This document shows positions 1 through 7,781 of a stretch of DNA of 64,000 bases, one piece after another. The DNA is from Aureimonas sp. SA4125. Its GTDB lineage: Bacteria; Pseudomonadota; Alphaproteobacteria; Rhizobiales; Rhizobiaceae. The stretch is taken from the NCBI RefSeq assembly GCF_019973775.1, contig NZ_AP025032.1:186001-250000 (forward strand), written 5' to 3'. How positions within the stretch are numbered: the stretch's first letter is position 1; the number at the start of each line of letters is the position of its first letter. Both the position numbers and the translations under genes were made by a program. The notes beneath the pieces were generated by a model. The model was not told the DNA's origin and did not search any database. It saw only the letters and a program-made list of their open reading frames with translations.

Positions 1-1
1 C

Positions 2-739
2 GGCGGCCTCGTGCTCGACGTCAAGGCCGGCTCTGGCGCCTTCATGGCGCGCGAGGAGGACGCCCGGGCGCTGGCAGCAAGCCTCGTCGCCGTCGCCAAT
101 GGGGCGGGGTTGAAGACCACGGCTCTCTTGACGGGAATGGACGAGCCGCTGGCGTCCGACGCCGGCAATGCGGTCGAGGTGCGCAATGCCGTCGATTTTC
201 TTACAGGCACGCGGCGCGACGCGCGGCTCGCCGACGTCACCCTGGCGCTGGCCGCCGAGATGCTGGCGCTGGGCGGTCTCGCCACCGATGCCGCTGACGG
301 ACTGAGACAGGCCCACGCCGCCCTCGACGACGGCCGGGCGGCGGAAATCTTCGGCCGCATGGTTGCCGCCCTTGGTGGCCCCACGGATTTCGTCGCGCGC
401 ATGGATCACTATCTGCCGGCGGCAGACGTCGTGCGTCCTGTCCTGGCCGGCGAGGGCGGGTTCGTCACCGCCATCGACACCCGCCGCATCGGCCTTGCCG
501 TCGTCGCCCTCGGCGGCGGGCGGACACGGCCGCAGGATCCTGTCGACCATGCCGTCGGCCTCACCGGGCTTGCCGGCCTCGGGCGGGCGATGGCACAGGG
601 CGAGCCGCTCTGCTTCGTTCACGCCCGATCGGCGCAATCTGCGGAGATGGCGGCGGAGATGGTTCGCGCGGCCTACACCTTCGGCGAGACGGCACCGCAG
701 ACACGGCCAGCCGTCATCGATCGCTTCGGAAGAGGCTGA
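2..739 (+). CDS. deoA: Thymidine phosphorylase (C-terminal part, cut by window edge)
   Basis: This is the 3' portion of a pyrimidine nucleoside phosphorylase, which converts thymidine and phosphate to thymine and deoxyribose-1-phosphate in the cytoplasm. The visible part opens with the glycine-rich DVKAGSGAFM stretch of the family's substrate-binding region. It ends with the typical C-terminal alpha/beta domain (IDTRRIGLAVVALGGGRTR, then DHAVGLTGL). The start lies before base 1, so about 245 codons are seen, roughly the last half to 60% of a normal 430-440 residue protein. The nearby upp and deoB genes use products of the same salvage route, which supports the assignment. Confidence 0.93.
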   Translation, partial: GGLVLDVKAGSGAFMAREEDARALAASLVAVANGAGLKTTALLTGMDEPLASDAGNAVEVRNAVDFLTGTRRDARLADVTLALAAEMLALGGLATDAADGLRQAHAALDDGRAAEIFGRMVAALGGPTDFVARMDHYLPAADVVRPVLAGEGGFVTAIDTRRIGLAVVALGGGRTRPQDPVDHAVGLTGLAGLGRAMAQGEPLCFVHARSAQSAEMAAEMVRAAYTFGETAPQTRPAVIDRFGRG

Positions 740-745
740 GCGACC

Positions 746-1282
746 CTATTCGACGAGGCTCAGGCGTCCGTCCTCGACATCGAAGCGTTTCAGCTTGGAC
801 AGAAAGCTCATGCCGAGAAGGGTCGTCGGCATGACATCGCCCTTGGTGACCAGCGCCTCGACATCGCGGACATCGACCTGGCCGATGGTCACGCGGTCGA
901 GCGTCGCCAGTGCCACGGCGGTTTCGCCATTGGCCGTCTGAGCCTTGAAGCGGAAGGCGTCGGAACGGATCTGCAGGCCGAGCCGACGGGCCGTCGTCTC
1001 GCTCATCGACACATAAGTGGCTCCGGTATCGACGAGCACGGCGATCGGGCGGCCGTTCAGCCGGGCTTCCGTGCGAAAATGGCCGTCGCTGTCAGCCTGC
1101 AGTTGCGCCACGCGGCCGGCATAGGTCGGCGTCGTTGCCGCCTTGACCACGGCGGGCGCGGGATCCACTGCCTCGGCGTTCTGCGCGCTCGCCACCCTGT
1201 CCCGGTACTCCTGGAAGGCCGAGGGAAAGGCGAAGGCGATCGCCGAGGCACCGGCGGCCAGGATCAGGAATTTTTGGATCAA
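746..1282 (-). CDS. Membrane-anchored retropepsin-like aspartic protease (clan AA)
   Basis: This 178-residue protein has an N-terminal hydrophobic segment (about residues 4-22) followed by a single retroviral-type aspartic protease domain. The catalytic triad is visible as DTGA at residues 85-88 within VLVDTGATYVSMS, and the second hallmark, LLGMSFL, lies near the C-terminus. Proteins of this kind (TIGR02281-like) are common in alphaproteobacteria and probably act as homodimers in the periplasm; the substrate is unknown. The start is TTG, chosen because GGAGGG lies seven bases before it. Its 3' end meets the 3' end of deoA seven bases away. Confidence 0.85.
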   Translation of the reverse strand: MIQKFLILAAGASAIAFAFPSAFQEYRDRVASAQNAEAVDPAPAVVKAATTPTYAGRVAQLQADSDGHFRTEARLNGRPIAVLVDTGATYVSMSETTARRLGLQIRSDAFRFKAQTANGETAVALATLDRVTIGQVDVRDVEALVTKGDVMPTTLLGMSFLSKLKRFDVEDGRLSLVE

Positions 1283-1425
1283 GGACCGCCCTCCGCGTTG
1301 GCAGATCCACCGGCGCGCGCGATGGACCTCGTGTCGGCGCAGCCTCGCATGCCAGCCTTAACGCGGGTCCGTCGACGCGCCGAAAGCCGGGGCCAATCGA
1401 TCGGGACGGTTGATGCGGGGTTAAG

Positions 1426-2055
1426 CTATTTCGTCCCGTACATCCGGTCGCCCGCGTCGCCGAGGCCGGGAACGATATAGCCCTTCTCGTTCAGATGGCT
1501 GTCGATCGAGGCGGTGAAGATCGGGATGTCGGGATGGGCGGCGCGAAAGCGCTCGATGCCTTCGGGCGCGGCGAGAAGGCAGAGGAAGCGGATATTGGAC
1601 GCACCGCGCTTCTTGAGCTGGTCCATCGCCGCGATGGCCGAATTGCCGGTCGCCAGCATCGGGTCGACGACGATCACCAGCCGGTTGACGAGATCCTCCG
1701 GCGCCTTGAAGTAGTATTCGACCGGCATCAGCGTCTCGTGATCGCGGTAGACGCCGATATGGGCGACGCGGGCGGCGGGCACGAGGTCGAGCATGCCCTC
1801 GAGGAGGCCGTTGCCGGCCCGCAAAATCGAGGCGAAGACGAGCTTCTTGCCCTCGAGAACAGGCGAATCCATTTCCACCAGCGGCGTCTCGATGCGCATG
1901 GTGGTGAGGTCGAGATTGCGCGTCACCTCATAGCAGAGGAGGGTTGAAATCTCCCGGAGAAGGCGGCGAAAGCTCGCCGTCGAGGTCTCCTTGTTGCGCA
2001 TGATGGTCAGCTTGTGCTGGACCAGCGGGTGATCGATGACGGTGACGCCGTCCAT
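1426..2055 (-). CDS. upp: Uracil phosphoribosyltransferase
   Basis: Upp makes UMP from uracil and PRPP, salvaging the base released by nucleoside phosphorylases. The 209-residue length is normal for the family. The PRPP-binding loop [11 protein letters not shown] is intact and the C-terminal uracil-binding signature [11 protein letters not shown] closes the protein. It sits between deoA and deoB, both of nucleoside catabolism. A 150-base gap from deoB suggests its own promoter. Confidence 0.96.
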   Translation of the reverse strand: MDGVTVIDHPLVQHKLTIMRNKETSTASFRRLLREISTLLCYEVTRNLDLTTMRIETPLVEMDSPVLEGKKLVFASILRAGNGLLEGMLDLVPAARVAHIGVYRDHETLMPVEYYFKAPEDLVNRLVIVVDPMLATGNSAIAAMDQLKKRGASNIRFLCLLAAPEGIERFRAAHPDIPIFTASIDSHLNEKGYIVPGLGDAGDRMYGTK

Positions 2056-2211
2056 GCGCAGAACCTTTCGCTCGAATCGTTGCCGACCCTAGATCGTGTC
2101 GGCCGGGAGGCCAAGAAGGGCAGCGGCGGCGAAGGCCGCCCGGGAGAAGAGTCCCCGTTTTTCTCTGCCGGCCGTATCAGGCACTTGAACGTGGGATCGG
2201 CGCGAGAAGGT

Positions 2212-3402
2212 CTAGAGGAAGCTCGTGCCGTGCTTTCCCGAGGGCAGGCCGAGATGGGCGGCGACGCTCTCGCCGATGTCGGCAAAGGTCTCGCGATGGC
2301 CGATGCCACGCGCAGCGATACCCGGTCCAAAGCCCAGCACCGGCACGTTCTCGCGGGTATGGTCGGTGCCCGGCCAGGTCGGATCGCAACCATGGTCGGC
2401 GGTGATGAGCGCGAGATCGCCCGGCCTCAGGGCCGCGAAGAGTTCGGGCAGGCGCCGGTCGAAGGCTTCGAGCGCCGCGGCATAGCCGGCGACGTCGCGG
2501 CGATGGCCGAAAGACGAATCGAAGTCGACGAAATTGGCGAAGACGAGATCACCGTCGCCGGCATCCCGGATCGCGCCGAGCATGGCGTCGAACAGCGCCA
2601 TGTTGCCGTCGCCTTTCCGCACCTCGGAAATACCCTGGTGCGCAAAGATGTCGCCGATCTTTCCGATGGCGATGACCCTCCGCCCGGCCGCAACGGCGCG
2701 GTCGAGAAGGGTCGCCTCCGGCGGCAGGACGGAGTAGTCGCGCCGGTTGGCGGTACGCCTGAAGGACCCGGCGCTCTCGCCGAGAAAGGGCCGGGCGATG
2801 ACGCGGCCGATGTTCAGCGGGTCGACATGCCGGCGCGCCGTCTCGCACAGGGCATAGAGCCGCTCCAGCCCGAAATGCGTCTCGTGCGCGGCGATCTGCA
2901 GCACGCTGTCGCCCGAGGTGTAGAAGATCGGTCTGCCCGAACGGATGCTCTCTTCGCCCAGATCGGCGATGATTTCGGTGCCCGAGGCGTGGCGGTCGCC
3001 GAGAATGCCCGGAATCTGGCTGTCGTCCATGATCCCGGCGATCAGGCTGGCGGGGAAGGTCGGGACGGTCTCGGGGAAGTATCCCCACTCGAAGCGCACC
3101 GGCACGCCGGCGATTTCCCAATGCCCGGACGGCGTATCCTTGCCCCGCGATACCTCGCCGGCCGAGCCCCAGAGCCCTGTCGGCTCTGCCGCGGCGCCAG
3201 CCTTGCCCGCGGCAGAGCCGAGGCCGAGCGCCTCCAGATGGGGAAGCGCAAGCCGTCCCTGGCGGCCGATATCGGCCTTGCCCGCCGCGCAGGCCGCCGC
3301 GATGTGGCCATAGGTGTCGGCGCTGGTGTCGCCAAACGCTGCCGCGTCGACGGCGCCGCCGATGCCGAACGAATCCATGACGATCAAGATGGCGCGGCGC
3401 AT
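2212..3402 (-). CDS. deoB: Phosphopentomutase
   Basis: DeoB interconverts (deoxy)ribose-1-phosphate and (deoxy)ribose-5-phosphate, feeding sugar from nucleosides into central metabolism. The protein opens with the alkaline-phosphatase-superfamily metal site (MDSFGIGG, Asp10). Further metal ligands are seen in DTPSGHWE and near the end in [10 protein letters not shown] and TDHTRENVP. The start at 3402 gives 396 residues, normal for the family; GGGGGGAC lies just upstream. A longer reading from 3450 adds only 16 residues of non-conserved sequence. Confidence 0.95.
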   Translation of the reverse strand: MRRAILIVMDSFGIGGAVDAAAFGDTSADTYGHIAAACAAGKADIGRQGRLALPHLEALGLGSAAGKAGAAAEPTGLWGSAGEVSRGKDTPSGHWEIAGVPVRFEWGYFPETVPTFPASLIAGIMDDSQIPGILGDRHASGTEIIADLGEESIRSGRPIFYTSGDSVLQIAAHETHFGLERLYALCETARRHVDPLNIGRVIARPFLGESAGSFRRTANRRDYSVLPPEATLLDRAVAAGRRVIAIGKIGDIFAHQGISEVRKGDGNMALFDAMLGAIRDAGDGDLVFANFVDFDSSFGHRRDVAGYAAALEAFDRRLPELFAALRPGDLALITADHGCDPTWPGTDHTRENVPVLGFGPGIAARGIGHRETFADIGESVAAHLGLPSGKHGTSFL

Positions 3403-3499
3403 ACTCTGTCCCCCCGTGCGTGCCGCGCGACGCGGGCCCCTCGTGGCCACATCTCAGGCGGCGCATCGAGGCTCGCAGATGGGGCGCTGGCAGAGATTT

Positions 3500-4087
3500 T
3501 CAAAGCGTCAGGGTGGAACAGCCGTTCGTGGGCGATGTGACGCTGGCGCCGATGCGCGGATCGAGATAGCTCGTCCCACCCATCTCCGTCAGGCTGGAGA
3601 GGCCATAGGCCGTCAGCGGAGTGTAGGGAAAGCGCGTCTCCGCCACGATGATGTAGCGGTCGCGCAGCGCCGCAAATTGCCCCGGAAGGGTGAAGGAGGC
3701 ATTGGCTGCAAGCTTGGCCATACCGGTCGTCGGACAGGACCAGTGCACCTTGGCGACGCCCTGGTTGTCGATGTGAACGGAGGTCACGCGGATCATGAGA
3801 CCGGTAGAGCTGTACGGCGCCAGCAGGGATTTCGCGATGTCATAGATGCCCTCGAAGTCGGTCTGGCTCAGCGTCTGGGCCTGGGCGACGAGGTCGTTGA
3901 TGGTGCTCGCGGTATGCTCGACCTTGCGGTTGATGGTCACCGCCATCGAGATTTCCGATCCGCCGAGATAAAGGGCGAACAGGAAGGGGGCGATCAGCGC
4001 GAATTCCACCGCCCCGATGCCGGCCTGGCAGCGCCGGAGATCGCCCATTCGCGAGCGGAGCATGCGGACGCGCGCGACCAAGGCCAT
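3500..4087 (-). CDS. TadE-family pseudopilin-like pilus assembly protein (second copy)
   Basis: A 195-residue protein with the TadE signature: a basic N-terminus, a GIGAVEFALIAPFLF-type processing/hydrophobic segment at about residues 21-45, and a periplasmic C-terminal region. TadE-like proteins are minor pseudopilins of the Tad (Flp) pilus, cleaved by the CpaA/TadV peptidase. Its start codon overlaps the stop of the preceding TadE-like gene (TGATG at 4085-4089), so the two are translationally coupled. Which is tadE and which is tadF cannot be decided by eye. Confidence 0.8.
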   Translation of the reverse strand: MALVARVRMLRSRMGDLRRCQAGIGAVEFALIAPFLFALYLGGSEISMAVTINRKVEHTASTINDLVAQAQTLSQTDFEGIYDIAKSLLAPYSSTGLMIRVTSVHIDNQGVAKVHWSCPTTGMAKLAANASFTLPGQFAALRDRYIIVAETRFPYTPLTAYGLSSLTEMGGTSYLDPRIGASVTSPTNGCSTLTL

Positions 4088-4656
4088 CAGAAGGGCTCCG
4101 TCCGGAAGGCTGCCATGGAATAGAGGAGGTGCGATCCGTCCGCCATGTCGGAGAGGTAGGCGCGCATCATGTCGGTGTGGATCGGCCACTTGTAGTAGAC
4201 GCGCAGGGCGTTGATCGTCTCCGGCCCGCCGAGCTGGTACCCGAACCCGCTGGGATCGATGTCGCCGTTCTTGACCGGCGTCGGCTGGTTCAGCGCGCCG
4301 AAGTCCGGATAGACCTTGATGTCGACGTTGAGCTTGCTGCAGTCGAGGAGGAATTCGACGCCCTTGCAGATTTCCTTCTTGAAATCCTCCGCCGTCATGT
4401 TCGCCTTCTGCAACTCGCCGGTCCTGACCTTGCGCGCCACGCGGTCCACGGACTGGTCGAGCGTCAACTCGGCCAGGAACACGATGGAGGTCTCGATGAT
4501 GGCGAAGATCGTCAGGAAGAAAGGGACGGCGAGGATGGCGAATTCGACGGCGGCCGACCCACGACGATCGCCGGCAAGCCGGAAAATCCGGCCGCGCCGA
4601 TGCCCGCCGGACGGGCGTATGCCGCCGTCTTCGGTCGTGCTGTCGAAGCGAGGCAT
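4087..4656 (-). CDS. TadE-family pseudopilin-like pilus assembly protein (first copy)
   Basis: A 189-residue protein with a TadE-like N-terminus: about 29 polar and basic residues, then GSAAVEFAILAVPFFLTIF, whose Glu and hydrophobic run resemble the prepilin cleavage site. The rest is a periplasmic domain with a cysteine pair (ICKGVEFLLDCSKL). The start at 4656 is chosen because GGAGG lies about eight bases upstream; longer readings add an unlike N-terminus. It overlaps the second TadE-like gene by one base and lies opposite in direction to the main cpa operon. Confidence 0.8.
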   Translation of the reverse strand: MPRFDSTTEDGGIRPSGGHRRGRIFRLAGDRRGSAAVEFAILAVPFFLTIFAIIETSIVFLAELTLDQSVDRVARKVRTGELQKANMTAEDFKKEICKGVEFLLDCSKLNVDIKVYPDFGALNQPTPVKNGDIDPSGFGYQLGGPETINALRVYYKWPIHTDMMRAYLSDMADGSHLLYSMAAFRTEPF

Positions 4657-4738
4657 GCCGCCGGTCCTCCACGGTCGATGATCCAATCTCGAACCATGGA
4701 GAACATTCGTTGACAATTCGTTGCGTGGCCGCGGAACG

Positions 4739-5188
4739 CTATTTTTCCGGACCTGCCGAGATGGTCTGGCGGGTGTTGAACTGGCCGGCGGCATTGGCGA
4801 AGGCTTCCGACGTGTCGCCGATCGTCACGGTCGGCTCGCAGGTCGGAAGACAGGCGAAGGTGGTGCGCTCGGCCTGGCGGTAAATCCGGACGGTGCTTTT
4901 TTCGAAAGCGTGGACGGCGACTTCCTCGTCGAGGATGGAGGCCCCGTCGCCATCGAGAACGACGAGGTTGGTGATGCCGTAGGACCGGCCGGTCAGGACC
5001 AGCGTGCGGGAATCATGCACCGTGATGTCGACGATCGACGGATTGCCGATGATCACGCTCGCGGCCGGGCGATCGATCTTCAGGATGCGTGCATGGTCGA
5101 CCGAGACCTGCAGACGCTCGTTGGCGAGGGCGCTTCCGCAGGCTGCGGCGGTGAGGATCGTTGCGATGATGGCGCGGTGTCTGAACAT
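4739..5188 (-). CDS. Stand-alone secretin N-terminal (RcpA/CpaC-N-like) pilus assembly protein
   Basis: A 149-residue secreted protein with a signal peptide (residues 1-22, ending ALA-N). It has one domain resembling the N-terminal 'pilus formation' domain of CpaC secretins: IGNPSIVDITV, then GRSYGITNLVVLDGDG. The same pattern occurs in CpaC in this window (VANPAVADAV, GKQVGQTNIFVFD). No secretin barrel follows; a short tail carries CLPTC, a possible disulfide. It begins the minus-strand pilus group and is divergent from flp1. It may cap, pilot or modify the CpaC secretin, but that role is inferred from domain and position only. Confidence 0.75.
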   Translation of the reverse strand: MFRHRAIIATILTAAACGSALANERLQVSVDHARILKIDRPAASVIIGNPSIVDITVHDSRTLVLTGRSYGITNLVVLDGDGASILDEEVAVHAFEKSTVRIYRQAERTTFACLPTCEPTVTIGDTSEAFANAAGQFNTRQTISAGPEK

Positions 5189-5434
5189 CGGGGAACGATC
5201 CGTCGTGGGATTTCTGCAAGGTCGAAACTAAGGCCGTTTCGGTGAATGAATCCTTAACCGACGCCATGTTTTTCACTAATCGTTCACTGCGTTGCTCGGA
5301 CGTTCGGATGTGAACATTTTAACGGTGTTTCTTAAGCCGGTCGAAACAGGGTTCGGGTAGCTTCTGGACATCCGACCGACGGGGATTGCGTCGTCGGGAT
5401 GTTTCCTCCTCTCTCGGATCTCAAGGAGTTCTCC

Positions 5435-5605
5435 ATGACCAAGACCCTCAAGCGCTTCATCAACAACGAGTCCGGCGCGACCGCGATCGAATACGCTCTC
5501 ATCGCCGGCATCATGGCCACCGCCCTGATCGCCGCCTTCACCGTCCTGTCGCCTGCCCTGCTCGATGCCTTCACGTCCATCGGCGAGACGATGCAGGTTC
5601 AGTAA
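5435..5605 (+). CDS. flp: Flp/Fap-type major pilin 1
   Basis: A 56-residue Flp pilin. The leader runs to Gly14 (RFINNESG), followed by the diagnostic ATAIEYALIAGIMATALI core, where the CpaA peptidase should cleave after the Gly. The mature subunit is about 42 residues, almost all one hydrophobic helix. AAGGAG sits seven bases before the ATG. A strong terminator follows directly (5617-5652), so this gene is probably transcribed alone and abundantly, as expected for the major subunit. Confidence 0.93.
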   Translation: MTKTLKRFINNESGATAIEYALIAGIMATALIAAFTVLSPALLDAFTSIGETMQVQ

Positions 5606-5616
5606 CTCTGAACTAA

Positions 5617-5652
5617 AGAGGGCGTTCGGTCAGTCCGACGCCCTCTTTTTTC
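5617..5652 (+). terminator. Rho-independent terminator after flp1
   Basis: AGAGGGCGT pairs with ACGCCCTCT, extended inside by CGG/CCG around a five-base loop, and is followed by a run of six T. It lies 11 bases after the flp1 stop codon and separates the pilin from cpaA. Confidence 0.85.
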
Positions 5653-5830
5653 TGTATGTGCAAACTGCTTAACGCCGTCTCTGGCGGGACAGTGCTGTTT
5701 TCCGGGCGATGTCATCAATCGCGTCGGTCCGGCGGCTATCCCTCGTTCCGGCGCCTTCTCGATCGTTCGACGACGCCGGCTCGGACGGCGATCGAGACCT
5801 AGTCTTGTCCGCCTCTTGCAGGGCTGCCCC

Positions 5831-6340
5831 ATGATACCTGCCGTCATCCTCGTGGTTTTCCCTTTCGCGATGGCCTATGCGGCCTTCTCCGACCTCGTGT
5901 CGATGACGATCGCTAACCGCGTCTCGGTGGTTCTCGTCTTGGCCTTTACAGCCGTCGCCCTCGCGATCGGCATGCCGCTCGCCGATATCGCGCAGCATTT
6001 CGGCGTTGCCGCGATCTGTCTCGTCGTGACCTTCGGCTGCTTCGCCCTCGGCTGGATGGGCGGCGGCGACGCCAAGCTCATCGCGGCGACGGCTCTCTGG
6101 TTTGGTCCGACGACAGCTCTCGTTGAATATTTCCTCTGGGGTTCGGTTTTCGGAGGTATCCTGACCCTCGGACTTCTGGCCGTGCGCGGAACCATGGCGC
6201 CGGTCACCGGGGTCGATTTCTTCGACCACCTGCTCCAAAGCGATACCGGCATTCCCTATGGCATCGGTCTCGGGGCTGCCGGACTGTTTGTCTACAGTTC
6301 GTCCGACTGGGTCGCTCTGGCGGTCCGGGGCGTCGTCTGA
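5831..6340 (+). CDS. cpaA: Prepilin peptidase of the Tad system (A24 family)
   Basis: A 169-residue integral membrane aspartic peptidase that cleaves Flp and TadE-type prepilins. The two catalytic aspartates are visible: Asp21 in AAFSDLVSM and Asp80 in the GGGDAKL motif. Several hydrophobic segments span the rest. It lacks the N-terminal methylase domain of PilD, as usual for CpaA/TadV. The ATG at 5831 is preferred over an upstream in-frame codon. It lies between the two pilin genes whose products it should process. Confidence 0.9.
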   Translation: MIPAVILVVFPFAMAYAAFSDLVSMTIANRVSVVLVLAFTAVALAIGMPLADIAQHFGVAAICLVVTFGCFALGWMGGGDAKLIAATALWFGPTTALVEYFLWGSVFGGILTLGLLAVRGTMAPVTGVDFFDHLLQSDTGIPYGIGLGAAGLFVYSSSDWVALAVRGVV

Positions 6341-6431
6341 AGCGCCGACCGTAACGACCAGGGAAGACCGTGGACCCGTCGAGCTTTGCCGACTGCCTGA
6401 AAAAGGGTTCCAACCCCGTAAGGAAAAGACG

Positions 6432-6602
6432 ATGCGGCCTGTCCTCACGCGCTTTCGAAACGATCGCTTCGGTGCCACAGCCATAGAATACAGTCTGGTC
6501 GCGGCACTTGTCGCCACAGCACTGATCGCGGCCTTGGCGCTTCTGACTCCGGAGTTGAACGCGAGCATCACGAGTATCGCCGAATTGATCGGTGCCGTCT
6601 GA
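6432..6602 (+). CDS. Flp/Fap-type pilin 2
   Basis: A second 56-residue Flp pilin. A basic leader ends in Gly14 (TRFRNDRFG), then ATAIEYSLVAALVATALIAA. It is clearly a paralogue of flp1: same length, same cleavage site, diverged mature C-terminus (PELNASITSIAELIGAV). It starts 91 bases after cpaA with AGGAAAAG upstream. No strong terminator follows. It could be a minor subunit or an alternative major pilin. Confidence 0.9.
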   Translation: MRPVLTRFRNDRFGATAIEYSLVAALVATALIAALALLTPELNASITSIAELIGAV

Positions 6603-6957
6603 AGCTGCCGTTCCGTCCGATGTGTGATCGGACAGGTCACTCACGCAAAACCCCTTATCTCCCTTGCGCCTGTCTCTGCCCCGGAGCCCGATAGTTGTTC
6701 GCGACGCGAAAACGTCTCGTCGCGGTCGGCCGTGTGATCAGAGCCTGCTGTTGGAGAGCAGACGAACGCTACAAGCTGCCCGGGCGATGCTTGCGTCGCG
6801 GGGCTCGTCGGACCGCAAGACGAACGCCCCAGCGAAACTCAATGGAATACGACCAATTCGGACGCCGAGTAGGGGTTCGTTAACCATGCATTGACGATTC
6901 ATCCTTCATAAAGCTTCAAGCCGGTCCGCGATCGCGGGCACTGTTTGAGGGTTGGAG
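6603..6957 (+). other. Intergenic region between flp2 and cpaB
   Basis: About 355 bases without a convincing gene. Short open frames here have no family resemblance and no good ribosome site. The 3' half probably holds the promoter of the cpaB-tadC operon; see the CtrA-like site at 6880-6895. Confidence 0.5.
6880..6895 (+). promoter_or_regulatory. Possible CtrA-binding site upstream of cpaB
   Basis: TTAA, seven bases, then TTGAC. The alphaproteobacterial CtrA consensus is TTAA-N7-TTAAC, so there is one mismatch. It lies 63 bases before the cpaB start. Pilus genes are CtrA targets in Caulobacter. One site with a mismatch is weak evidence. Confidence 0.3.
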
Positions 6958-7773
6958 ATGAAGATAGCTCGCCTGGCCGTTCTCGGCGTCGCAGTCCTGG
7001 CCGCAGGCGGCGCCGGCTTTATCGCCCTGCTGATATCGGCGGAGAAGCCTGCCGAGCCGGTCATCATCACCGCCACGCCGGCCGAGCCGCCGATCAAGCT
7101 GACCGAAGTGCTCGTCACCGACAAGGACATCGGGATGGGAACTTCGGTCGATGGCGCCCTGTCCTGGCAAAAATGGCCGGAGGACGGCGTCAGCGACACG
7201 TTGATCCTGAAATCCGCCCGTCCCGATGCCATCGAGGCTCTGAAAGGATCGGTCGCCCGGCAGTCCTTCTTCGCCGGCGAACCGGTGCGCGACAGCAAGC
7301 TCATCAAGACCGATCGCGGCTTCATGTCGGCGATCCTGCCGGCCGGAAAACGCGCGCTCGCTCTGCAGATCTCGGCGGAGACCTCGGCCGGCGGCTTCAT
7401 CCTGCCCAACGATCACGTCGACGTCATCATGACGCGCCGCAAGCAGAACGGCGAGCAGGCGACCGAGTTCGACACCGAGACGATCCTGCGCAACCTGCGT
7501 GTCCTGGCCATCGACCAGACGATCGAGGAGCAGAACGGTGCCAAGGTGGTTGTCGGCTCCACCGCCACGCTCGAGGTCGATCCCTCACAGGCCGAGGCGC
7601 TGACGGCGGCGCAACCCATGGCCGAACGCCTGGTCCTGTCCCTGCGCTCGCTGGAGGACTCCGTGCCCGGCTCGCCCGGTTACGCTGCGTTCCTTCTCGC
7701 CGGCGAGAAGTCCCCCACCAAGATCCGCATCGTCCGCTACGGCAAGACGAGCGACATCACGACCAAGAAGTGA
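6958..7773 (+). CDS. cpaB: Tad pilus assembly protein CpaB
   Basis: A 271-residue inner-membrane-anchored periplasmic protein of the Tad secretion machine (RcpC/CpaB family). It has an N-terminal hydrophobic anchor (residues 3-25), then an SAF-type domain (EVLVTDKDIGMGTSVDG, AGEPVRDSKL-like region) and the conserved PAGKRALALQISAETSAGGF and HVDVIMTRR segments. The ATG at 6958 follows a GGAG four bases earlier and is preferred to the TTG at 6952. It heads an operon with cpaC, eight bases downstream. Confidence 0.92.
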   Translation: MKIARLAVLGVAVLAAGGAGFIALLISAEKPAEPVIITATPAEPPIKLTEVLVTDKDIGMGTSVDGALSWQKWPEDGVSDTLILKSARPDAIEALKGSVARQSFFAGEPVRDSKLIKTDRGFMSAILPAGKRALALQISAETSAGGFILPNDHVDVIMTRRKQNGEQATEFDTETILRNLRVLAIDQTIEEQNGAKVVVGSTATLEVDPSQAEALTAAQPMAERLVLSLRSLEDSVPGSPGYAAFLLAGEKSPTKIRIVRYGKTSDITTKK

Positions 7774-7781
7774 CGCGCGCC

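Noticed and set aside
2014..3540. Long plus-strand open frame over deoB
   Set aside because: Shadow of deoB in a GC-rich genome; no family motif and no proper start.
5320..5340. TTAA...TTAA pair before flp1 as a CtrA site
   Set aside because: The spacing is nine bases rather than seven, so it does not fit the consensus.
6664..6894. Short plus-strand frame before cpaB
   Set aside because: No ribosome site, no similarity, ends next to the likely promoter of cpaB.
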